From positions 1,957,001 through 2,021,000 of the forward strand of contig NC_087100.1 in assembly GCF_963855985.1 (NCBI RefSeq): a DNA stretch of 64,000 bases, given 5' to 3'. Origin of the DNA: Ostrinia nubilalis. Taxonomy: Eukaryota > Arthropoda > Insecta > Lepidoptera > Crambidae. A model generated the notes under the pieces. The model searched no databases and had not been told where the DNA came from. It worked only from the letters and a program-made list of their open reading frames with translations. Below are positions 40,906 to 52,900 of the stretch, piece by piece. Within the stretch, counting starts at the first letter, position 1. The number at the start of each line of letters is the position of its first letter. The translations under genes were made by a program, and so were the position numbers.

Positions 40906-43900
40906 CTGTGAATAATGGTGATGTATTAAATACTTAGTACAGATGGGTAAGTCGGTAAGGCGATGGGTGTTCTTGGGATCCCTTGAATGTTCCTGAAACC
41001 CCTATAGTATCCCTGAGACCGAAGTGTTTTTGGAAATCTTTGAATTGTCACTGGCACCTCTTGTGTCATAGGCACTTTTTAAAGTGGCACTGGCACCCCT
41101 TGAGTAAAGTTTAAGGCCCCTGAAATGTCTCTATGACTCTTTGGTTGTCCCTGGGAATCTTGTAGTGAAACCCCTCAAGTGTTCCAGGGACATGTTGAAT
41201 GCCTTGGCGCCTAAAAAGCGACCCTGGGACTGCTAGTGTCGTTGGGACTCCTAAATTGTACTTGTGACCCCTGAAGTGTTCCTAGTACCCTTTGAAGTGT
41301 CGCCGACAACCACTGAGTGTTGCTGGCACCCCTTAAATGTCCCTTCTAGAGACCCGAGTATTTCTGGAACCCATTGGGTAATCCAGGAACCTCTTTAGTA
41401 TCTCTCGCACCCCTTTTAAGTGTCCCTGACACCCCTTGAGTGTCCCCGAGGCCCCTTGAGTGTCCCCGAGGCCCCTTGAGTGTCCCCGAGGCCCCTTGAG
41501 TGTCCCCGAGGCCCCTTGAGTGTCCCCGAGGCCCCTTGATGTCCCCGAGGCCTCTTGAGTGTCCACGAGATCCCTTGAAATGACCCTTTGGATTCAATAT
41601 GGGTGTTTATGCAACAAGGTAGTCGGACTATGTTTGCAGTTGTCCCACTCACCCAGGTCTCGCATGATGTCCCTCATGGGCACAGCGGGCAGCACCTCCT
41701 TGACCTGCCGCGCGAGGCGGGCCAGCTCGGGCGGCGGCTCGCGGCGGCGCGGGACTAACCCAAGTCACGCATGATGCCTGGGCTGACTCATGGGACCTTT
41801 GAGTATTCCTGGGGTCCATTGAGTGTCCCTGGGTCTATTTAAATGGCCCCCTTAAGTGTCACTGGCATTCATTGAGAATCCTTAGATCCCTTTTTGAGTG
41901 TCCATGATGCACCTTAAGTGTCCCTGACACACCTTGAGTGTCTCTGACGCACGCTGAGTGTCCCTGACACACGTTGAATGTCCCTGACACACTTTAAATG
42001 TCCCAGACACACTTTCAATGTCCCTGGCACCCCTTTGAGAGTCCCTGACACACATTGAGTGTCCCTGGCACCCCTTTGAGTGTCCGTGACACACGCTAAG
42101 TGTCCCTGACACACGTTAAATGTCCCTAACACACTTTCAATGTCCCTGGCACCCCTTTGAGCGTCCCTGGCACACCTCGATTGTCCTTAAATGACCCAAG
42201 GACCTTTTGATCCACTCACCCAGGTCTCGCATGATGTCCCTCATGGGTACAGCGGGCAGCACCTCCTTGACCTGCCGCGCGAGGCGGGCCAGCTCGGGCG
42301 GCGGCTCGCGGCGGCGCGGGGCTAACCCAAGTCATGAATGATGCCTGGGCTGACTCATGGGCCCTTTGAGTATTTCTGGGACCCATTGAGTGTCCGACAC
42401 ACCTTGAGTGTCCCTGGGCCTATTTATATGGCCCTAGGACTCTTTTAATGTCACTAGCATCCCTTAAGTGTCACTGGCACTCTTTGAGAATCCTTAGATC
42501 CCTTTTTGAGTGTCCATGATGCACCTTAAGTGTCCCTGACACACCTTGAGTGTCTCTGACGCACGCTGAGTGTCCCTGACACACGTTGAATGTCCCTGAC
42601 ACACGTTAAATGTCCCTGACACACTTTCAGTGTCCCTGACACCCCTTGAGTGTCCCTGACGCACTTTGAGTGTCCCTGGCACCCCTTTAGTGTCCCTGGC
42701 ACACCTTGAGTGTCCCTGGCACCTCTTTTAGTGTCCCTGGTACCCCTTTGAGTGTCCGTGACACACGCTAAGTGTCCCTGACACACGTTAAATGTCCCTA
42801 ACACACTTTCAATGTCCCTGGCACCCCTTTGAGCGTCCCTGGCACACCTCGATTGTCCTTAAATGACCCAAGGACCTCTTGATCCACTCACCCAGGTCTC
42901 GCATGATGTCCCTCATAGGTACAGCGGGCAGCACCTCCTTGACCTGTCGCGCGAGGCGGGCCAGCTCGGGCGGCGGCTCGCGGCGGCGTGGCGCGCGCCC
43001 GCCCGCGTTCAGCTCCTCCCACTTGTACTCCGCTAGCTCCACCTGTAGAGTAAATAATGAACACTCAATCATTTATTGCTTCTTCTTTTTTGATGTTGGC
43101 AATACACGTCGAGGTCTACTTGATTTGTGCCATTTTCAAGTATTATAAGTGATATCAGTTACAAAATGAGATCAAGTAATGATATAATGAAGGATGATAG
43201 ATGATACCCCTTCCCACCCTTTGAGTCTCAGTATTTATTATTATTATTGGTTTTTGGGCCTTTATTTGCGCCAACTCGACCAGGTTTGATCTATTGTGGC
43301 AGCCCTTGTCTTTAGAGTTCACTGCTTAGTCCCGTTGAGTCTATAAATTTCCAGATTCTTCAAAAAGATAAAAAGATAAAAGATCATTTATTCACTTTGG
43401 AGCGTGATATCTGCTATCTCATCCGGGTGCATGATGTGTCGCCCGAGATGGATACTTCTTTTGCTCTGAGTCTCAGTAAAGTTGTGGTGCTTTACTGAGA
43501 CCTCCTACGGACAACTTGAGAGAACTAGAAGAATCACGATGCACTGTTTTGCTTCACTTGCCCACACCCATGCACGTTCACGAACACTCAATGGTTAATA
43601 ATCCACCATTATTACACATTAATAGTCGCCCACACACGAATTTGAGGAAATAAAACAAAACCACTAACATGACGCTTCAGATTCCCGCCAAGAAGTCCAC
43701 TCAATCATTTATTGCTTTTCACAGTATATATTTATGAAGATTTGATGATGAAGAAAGGAAATGAAACTGTGTATTGTTCTCTGCTACACTGCTCTGCAGT
43801 AATACAGTTTGGTGGTGCCATCCGGAAATAGGAGCACCCCACACTCTTCCCTTGGATGTGGTAAATAACAAACATCAGACCTTCCCAATCCATCTGGCCA

Positions 43901-46900
43901 GCGTAGGAGCGCAGGCCATCTGCATATCAAATTATGTTGATGATGGTGAAGGAAGCGATAGTGAAAGACATTGGGGCGTATCTAATTAAAGATACATATC
44001 GGCTATTTTATTTATAAAAAAATGAAAAAATCTTAGACAGCTTGAGTAAGTATCCCACATAGCAAACTGAAGTCCAAATCAGGTTAAGGTTGCTGGAAGT
44101 CAGCTCTATTATTTAGAGTAGCGGACTTCTAAAAGCTAAATAAACTCCTACTAAGACGTAGTTAGTAATTAGCTTAGAAATATGACATATTCTGTCACTA
44201 AAAATGAATCAGTCATTTCAAATTTTCAATCCTAAAAGTGACTCACTCCAAGTCCATCAGCAATGGCCTGCCGTATCCTCGCTGCAAAGGCAGCGTCATC
44301 ATCGTCGTGCCTCTCCAAAGCAGGTAGAAGCGTGATACTAAACACGGTGGCCGGCGTCCACAGGAACCACCACGCGTCCGACCAGGGGAACTTACATACT
44401 ACGAGGGTCTACTCAATACCTACATAATACCAGTCCGATATCAGTGTCCCAAACTCGATAGCTTTAGATCAGTCTTTCCCAAAGTGGGCGATAACGCCCC
44501 CTTGTGGGCGCTGCAGGCTTAAAGGGGGGCGGTAAGAGACCCAGAAAAAAAAATCGGGACGTTGTGTAGAGGCTTGGGAGGCGTCATTTACTAGGAGGTC
44601 TCTTAGACACCGACTGAGCACTCGACTCTAGACTACAAATGGGGGCGCTAAAAAGAATCTATTCTCAAAGTGGGCAGTAGACAAAACAAGTTTGGGAACC
44701 GATGCTTTAGATCACTGGTTCCCAAAGAGGGGGGCGCGCCCCCTAGGGGAGGCGCAAAGACCTTTAAAGGGGGACGCGGGTCTGTGTGCTTAAGTATAAA
44801 AAACCTGCGACCGCTGAGAGAATGCATTCCAGACTGCTCGATACGACCAATAAATAATCTTGACTGGAGGAGGGGGGGCACGGATTTTTTGTATGGTCGA
44901 ACCAATGCTTTAGATCGAAGGTTAAGGAGACCAATGATGTTAGGTAGACACTCGTACGGAGTGTAAAAATTGTTTGACTCACCCCAAATGTGTCAGCGAC
45001 TGATCTTCAGCTCTTCCAATTTTCCATGTTGCCTTTCCTCAACATTTGATACTCTAGAGAAGATTCCTGATGTTTGACTCACCCCAAGTCCATCAGCGAT
45101 AGTCTGCCGTATCCTCGCGGCGAAGGCAGCGTCATCATCGTCGTGCCTCTCCAAAGCGGGTAGAAGCGTGATACTAAACACGGTGGCCGGCGTCCACAGG
45201 AACCACCACGCGTCCGACCAGGGGAACATACATACTACGAGGGTCTATTCAATACTTACATACCACCAGTCTGACATCAGTGTCTCAAACCCGATAGCTT
45301 TAGATCGAAGGTAGGGGAGACTAATGCCCGTCTTCACCATCAATCCCTAATTTTTAAGTAAACCCTATGAAAACAAAATTCCTGTTAAGTGTTACCATAG
45401 GTGTGGTGGACAGCCGCTGGTGAGTGGAAATAAGGAAATTACCTTTAGTTGAAATAAAGGTTTATTTTCATCAAAAATGCCCAGACGGCTATCGAAAAAG
45501 AACTTCAAAAAATACAAAAGGTGTCATAAAAAAAAGTATAAAAGCATAGACAATTTCGATCAACCTATCGATTCCCAACAACAGGGGTCACTTAAAAATT
45601 AGGGATTGATGGTGAAAACGGGCATAAGGTATGTTCGGTAGACACTCGCACCGAAAATTTAATTTTTGGGAAATACAACTGTTTGACTCACTTCCAGTGA
45701 ATCAGTGACTTACCTTCAGCTCTTCTGTGTTGTCTTCCCTCATAATTTGATCTCGCTAAAACACTAGAAAAGATTTCTGATGTTTGACTCACCCCAAGCC
45801 CATCAGCGATAGCCTGCCGTATCCTCGCTGCAAAGGCAGCATCATCATCGTCGTGCCTCTCCAAAGCGGGTAGAAGCGTGATACTAAACACGGTGGCCGG
45901 CGTCCACAGGAACCACCACGCGTCCGACCAGGGGAACATACTACGAGGGTCTACTCAGTACTTACATACCACCAGTCTGACATCACAGTGTCCCAAACCC
46001 GATAGCTTTAGATCAGTCTTTCCCAAAGTGGGCGATAACGCCCCCTTGTGGGCGCTGCAGGCTTAAAGGGGGGCGGTAAGAGACCCAGAAAAAAAAATCG
46101 GGACGTTGTGTAGAGGCTTGGGAGGCGTCATTTACTAGGAGGTCTCTTAGACACCGACTGAGCACTCGACTCTAGACTACAAATGGGGGCGCTAAAAAGA
46201 ATCTATTCTCAAAGTGGGCAGTAGACAAAACAAGTTTGGGAACCGATGCTTTAGATAACTGGTTCCCAATGAGGGGGGCGCGCCCCCTAGGGGAGGCGCA
46301 AAGACCTTTAAAGGGGGACGCGGGCCATCTGTGTGCTTAAGTATAAAAAACCTACGACCGCTAAGAGAATGCATTCCAGACTGCTCGATTCGACCAATAA
46401 ATAATCTTGGCTGGAGGAGGGGGGGCGCGGAATTTTTTGTATGGTCGAACCAATGCTTTAGATCGAAGGTTGGGGAAACCAAAGGATGTTAGTCAAAATT
46501 GTTTGACTCACCCCAAATGTGTCAGCGACTGATCTTCAGCTCTTCCAATTTTCCATGTTGCCTTAACATTTGATACTCTAGAGAAGATTCCTGATGTTTG
46601 ACTCACCCCAAGCCCATCAGCGATAGTCTGCCGTATCCTCGCGGCAAAGGCAGCGTCATCATCGTCGTGCCTCTCCAAAGCAGGTAGAAGTGTGATACTA
46701 AACACGGTGGCCGGCGTCCACAGGAACCACCAGGCGTCCGACCAGGGGAACTTGTCGCGCGCGTCGGTTGCCCGGTGTACGGTTACGTTGGTGAATGGCC
46801 GCTCGACAGCTGGTGAAGATAAAATAGGATTTTATTCATCACAATCTTCTTTTATTTATTTATTAACAACCATCTAACGAATCTTAGACCAATAAAATAC

Positions 46901-49900
46901 ATTCTTGCACCACTTAACATAAAATAAATATAGATTCAATTACAGGCTGCCACAACTTGCATCATCATTAGTATTTATAAAAAACAAAGAGAAAAAATCA
47001 TTACAACGGGACACCACCAAATAAAAATAGAAACATAAAAACACCAGTACCTAACACAAGAAAACATGACGAAAAAAGAAATAGTGAAGCAATTGCGATT
47101 CCCATTGTAATAGGACTTAACATATTTTATACCGTGATCCACAGGATGTCACATAACTTTGTTTTCTCCTTTAAATCGTCATCATTTCTCCCACAGGACA
47201 TTGCCATTCACTGCTGAAAATGGGCTCTCAATGATTTACAGAACTTAAGAAACATCTGTAAATAGGACGGTACTTACTTATAGCTAGCGGCTGCACGCGG
47301 TTGCCGAGGGGACAGGGCCAGTCGGTGAAGCGCAGCACGCCGCGCCCGTTGGCGGCGCCGCCTTCTGGTTGCAGTAGAACCGGCTGGCTGGCGCACTCGC
47401 CGAAGTGCTGTCTGCACACACAATTAATACATTAACGTTACTCATTAACCTATTCCTCTCAATAACAACCTATCCCTTACACTTAAAATTTATACGCGCA
47501 CTATTATTATTATTTATGTATGTATATTTTATGCAGTATAGGTTAGTGTCCGTGACTCCCACTCGGCATGGGGCACACTGAAAACCAGCGTCGTGGCTTC
47601 CCTCACAGGGGGCCACGGCATATGCTGAGTGGGGTCACATTGCGATGGACATCGCTGTGCGACAGGGTGGCACTGCTCAGTTTACTTTCTCTTCCATTGT
47701 ATGTTTTATGTCACCTCTGTCTTATTTGCTTTTTTTATTTACATCTTTTGTCTTTTGTGATGTCCATGGCAATAAATGTTTCTTTCTTTCTTTCTTTCAA
47801 TACAGGTTACTTATGCACGTTTTCACCATCGATCCCTAATTTTGGGGAAACCCCTATGAAAACAAAATTCCTGTTATTTGTTACCACAGGGGTCACTTAA
47901 AAATTAAGGATTGGTGGTGAAAACGGGCATTAAACTTAAAGAAAGGAACTTCCCAACAACTTGTATGTAACAATCGTACGTACTAAGTGTCAATAAAATA
48001 TTTTTCTATAGTCAGCTTTTGCATTTACTTGACTGGCGCGCGACTCGTAATTTCATAGTATATGATAGCGCGGCATCAGCATTTTTAATGTGAACCCGCT
48101 GCTGCCGCACTGCTGTCGCGCTTCTGACTCCCTAATGTGAAGGTGGTCTTAGAATGAAAATAAAGCGTTATGTTTAACAGTTTCAGGAACGTCGATACCG
48201 CCGTATCAAGCGTATCAATGATACGGGGCCACCAAGGCCAGATTAAGGCAACCGCCTAGGGACCCCTAATAACAGTTATGTCCCACGCGAAATTTAACGG
48301 TGCTTGACGCTTCATAGAACTAGTGTAAATTCGTCGAGGTCGGACACGAATTACACCACCCCTTGAAAACAGCGGCTGCCCGCGAATTTTAAGGTTAATC
48401 GCTCGCTTACCGGGGCAGCGTGATTAAGAGGAGGAAATTAAAAACGTTATACCAGGCCCCCAACATTTGAAAAGTGCTCAAACATCCTACTAATATTATA
48501 AATGCGAAAGTTGGGATGTTTGTTACTCTTTCACGCAAAATCTACTGAACGGATTTTGACGAAACTTTACAATTGTTTATAACCCAGAATAACATATAGG
48601 CTATAATTTAGGACGATCTGTGGCAAACGCAGGTGTAGCCGCGGGTAAAAGCTAGTTAGTAATAATTATTTTCTGCGACCTTGAAACCGCATAAAAGCGT
48701 TGAATGAGCCATTAGCCATGACACAGAACTGTGACTAGGTAATTCATAGGTTAACCAACCAAAACCATTATAGCTATAAAAAGTATACATGAAAGATGCA
48801 TAATTACTTATTTTACTTACTTCCTAACAAACTGCGCAGCGTTTCTTATACCCATTGTGGATGCAAAAAATGGAGGCACTTTCCACTTCTTTAACTGAAA
48901 CAAAAAAGCTATTATGCTTAACTGAACAGCTGTAATAAATTATGTGATTATTGCATAATGACTTGTCCATTCGATAAAATCGCATGCATTAATTTTGTAC
49001 CTCACTTTGCATTGCCTACAGAGTAATTAATGCACTAAAAATTTTTCACTATTTTAAAAACTAGAACAACATTAATAATACAGTTCTTCGACAAACTAAA
49101 TGGCAAAAATTACAATTTATGAGGTCATAAACTATGACGTCGGGCGCTACTAATCCCATACGACGCGGTACTTATCGTATTGTTTATCATCTGATTTGAA
49201 AACATTTATACATAAACAAAAAATCAGAAAGCAATCAGCATATTTTCTGCTAACATTAGCAAACTATGGCTGAGTTACACCACCTTATTTTTACCATGAC
49301 AATAACATTATCCGGTGCTTTTTGTACGGAGTTTGACAGATTTTTGACGATTGTCAAAGTTAAAGTAAGATGGTGCAACTCGGCCTATGTACTCAAAAAT
49401 AACAAAGGATGGGAAATTATTTCCCATTTCTTCAAATACATACACTTATGGTGCCCAGCACGTGCGAGGCTGCAAGCGCGTCAAGACACGACACGCAGTT
49501 GGCCACCATCACGCTGCAGCGCGGATCTCTGCTGCCCTTTAGCTTGACGTACACTCCTGGAACAACGTTGTTGTGAAAACTCAGCGATGTGTCATGTCAT
49601 AAATGTAGAGAAACTGTCAACTTTTGTATTAAGTGGCCCTTAGTAAGTGAAAACGGCTATATTATAAAGAAATTCATAGATAATTTACATTTTATTCATT
49701 TGATTTTTTTTTTATTCTTTAGGTGAATTAAAAAATCCTTGATGGCTTTTGTGTGAATGAATAGGTACCCATGTTACAGGTCACCGGGCCCATATTGACT
49801 GTTTTCTATTAGCTGTTATTCTATTTCTATTCTTTAAGAAGAATAGACAATATTTCGCACTGAAATTTTAGATATTACAGAACATATGTGTGATGGGATG

Positions 49901-52900
49901 ACTATTTCGAAAACACAATTAACCTTTAACTACTGACGTGGGGGCCTCTCAGGCCTTCAAAAAGTCAAATTATTGAATTTCTCCTCTCCCACGTGCACGA
50001 CACACGTGAATCTTTTAGTACCTTCGAGTTTCATTGCGCCGAGGCTGCCAACAACTGTGCACATGATTCCACGCGCAATTTCAGTAGGTAAATTAATTTT
50101 AAAGTTTCTCGTGGGCCTCTCAGGCCCCCACCTCAGTATTGGCGTAACTTTTTTTGTCTAAAGTTTTTATTTATTTGTCGTCTTTTCTTGAAATAATTTG
50201 AAAAAATCTATAATATGGAGCCAACAGTACGTCGTCCGAGAGAAAGCGTTATCTCGGAAGTAAAAATAACCAGCATTTAACGAAAAATAGAAGCACAGTA
50301 GTTTTTGGCACGTATGTTAGGAAATGATAAACCTGTACCTGTCTATCAAGATTTAAACGATGAAACCAAGTGCCATACATGTCTTTTGAAGATTCAAATG
50401 AAATCTACATTTTAAAAACATGTATGGCTTCCTTCATTGAGCAAAGCAAGTTTATCCAGACTGTGTTTAATTCGCACTATTTGATGTGTGTAATTTTTTT
50501 CCCCCTTTTTCATATTAGGATTACTGATATATCATTAGCTAAAAAGACTATTGAAAATTAAGATTCTAAGTTGATTTGTTGAATTTATGAATATTTTTCA
50601 TGATAACTTTGTGAATCATGATTTCATGAGATTTTTGCCAAAAAATGCTACATGTTTTCTAAATATTTAAATAATACCTACTTATTAACAAATAATTTAC
50701 ATAAAAATCGTTTTACTGTATTTAAATATAACCACTATTAATAATTATTAAACATAAAACCCTAAAAAGATAATATATTTTAAAATATAAGCACACATAT
50801 GTACGGGCCTCTCAGGCCCCCACGTCAGTATTTACGTGAAATTAAATCCACCTCAGTAGCTAAAGGTTAAAAAAATTTTGTTCAATAGAAAAAATGCTAT
50901 ATTCTATATACACAGCGGACCTACCATGCACTACAGATGTAGTAACAGCGACATATGCAGATGACACCGCATGTCTTGCAAGTCATAAAGATCCGGCTTT
51001 GGCATCAGAAAAACTACAAAATCACCTGTATGAAATTGACGAATGGCTGGAAAAGTGGAGAATAAAGCCAAATGTTACTAAATCTCTACAAATAACGTTC
51101 ACACTCCGCAAAGGAGACTGCCCAGCTGTAACGCTACGGGGGCAACAACTGCCTACAGAAAATTGTGTAAGATACCTGGGACTCCATCTAGACCGGAGGT
51201 TAACCTGGGCAACCCATATAAAAACAAAGAGAAAAGAAGCAGATTTACAATTTAAGAAGTTCTACTGGCTGATTGGGAGACAATCATCCCTCAGTTTAAA
51301 CAACAAAATGCTGGTCTATAAATGCATAATAAAGCCTATATGGACTTATGGGATTCAACTCTGGGGATCTGCCAGTAATTCCAACCTTGAAATCCTCCAA
51401 AGGTTTCAGAATAAAACACTGAGGGCAATCTCAAATTCACCATGGTTCGCTAGAAATGTAGAGATACACGAGTACTTGGAAATGCCGACAGTCAGGGAGG
51501 AGGTGAGCAAATACTGTACCAAATATAAGGAAAGGCTAAAACATCACACAAACCAACTTGCTAGAGAAATTGTGGAACAAACCCACAAGACCACCACAAG
51601 ACTGAAAAGATGGCAAATATTACAGTTGGACCAAAGATGCTAGTGGCTTGGACTGAATATTGGAAGGCTGGACTAGATTGCTACGTGAACTAGTAAAAAC
51701 CGAGGGAGAGAATTTACTGGAATACCCCTCCTCATGAACACAAACAAAAAAGCAAGACAAAACATCTGATTATGACCTAAGTCGATTGCAGATAGAAAAA
51801 GGGGAAAAAAAAAAAAAAAAAAAAATAGAAAAAATCTGAAATCTAAAGAACTAACCTAACCCCACTTAAGTGTGGATACAATGCAATTTTTTTTATCTCT
51901 GCTCCAATATTATGTAATTTAAGAAATAATAACCACAGAAGACCACATTTTGACTTGGAATCTAGTTTTAGAGGCTAAATTCTAGACATCTACAGGACTA
52001 AACTAATATTAGAGGTTCGTTCAGAGGTTTATGGTAGCTGTTAGCTGTTTTTTTTTATTTATCTACTTAAAACATGGCATATTATCATAGAATGTTGATA
52101 CTGACTATAGTATTGTAGACTGATTGGCCAATGTCATTAATGTTGACCAATTACTATAATGATACAGGTTGGTTGGTTGGAAATCATGCGGCCCTTAGCA
52201 TCCCTGATTAGACCATTTGTGTGTATTCTTTCTATAACTTATTCATACATATTTAATTATGTATTTAATATCGAAATCAGGAAATAAATATCCATCCAAT
52301 AGATTCTACAAGTAGGTAATCATTCATCTTTACGATATATTATGTTTATTACTACGAACTGTCTAGAATCCTCTTTTGACCTGGCCTAACATTCTAATAC
52401 AATGTTGTATACAGATAAGGTAAAAAGATAGCTAACAACCTATACAGATGACAATAAATCAACCATATTCATTTTCAGCAGTGAACGTTCACTGTTAACC
52501 ATTGCTATTTAATTGTCATTAGAATTATGCAACAAAAATGTGTCTTTTGCAACTAAATAACCATTATAGTAATATCTTTTACCTATGTGTTTATCAAATC
52601 ACAATATGTCAATGTATTACATTATTTGTTTGTTTACACTTCCAGTCAACTGCTAAAACGTGTTGTAACTTCAGTTGTTTATCATGTATGTTTCAACACT
52701 TGCAAGGAGTTACAAACATCCTCAGTAAAGTAACTAGCTAGTAACTGAAAATGACTTACCGAAAGTCCAACAGGCAAGAGTGGACAGCATTTGTCTCACA
52801 GCTTGATTGTTGGGTAATATTATCGATGCAATCCATAATACCAATGCCAGTACTATCCGAACAAATAACAGTAAGATTCCCACGGGCATATACAAGACGA

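Larger units (their letters stand above)
40960..42870. repeat. 20-bp minisatellite filling Aup1 intron 7
   Basis: Units of the type TGTCCCTGACACACCTTGAG. The cleanest run is at 41420-41540 (TGTCCCCGAGGCCCCTTGAG, five identical units, others similar). Further runs lie at 41880-42180 and 42390-42870, with weakly similar sequence from 40960 to 41420. Two CUE-exon copies are embedded in it. Confidence 0.9.

Noticed and set aside
41420..41540. CRISPR-like array
   Set aside because: The 20-bp units are directly adjacent without unique spacers and lie in a eukaryotic intron. This is a minisatellite.
41333..42804. Long repetitive reverse-strand frames (GTLKGPRGHSRGLGD-type repeats)
   Set aside because: They are translations of the 20-bp minisatellite in several frames, inside an Aup1 intron, with no gene signals.
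44993..45229. Separate small gene starting MFPWSDAWWFLW
   Set aside because: It is a copy of Aup1 exon 6. The apparent ATG comes from intron sequence TATGTATG before TTC.
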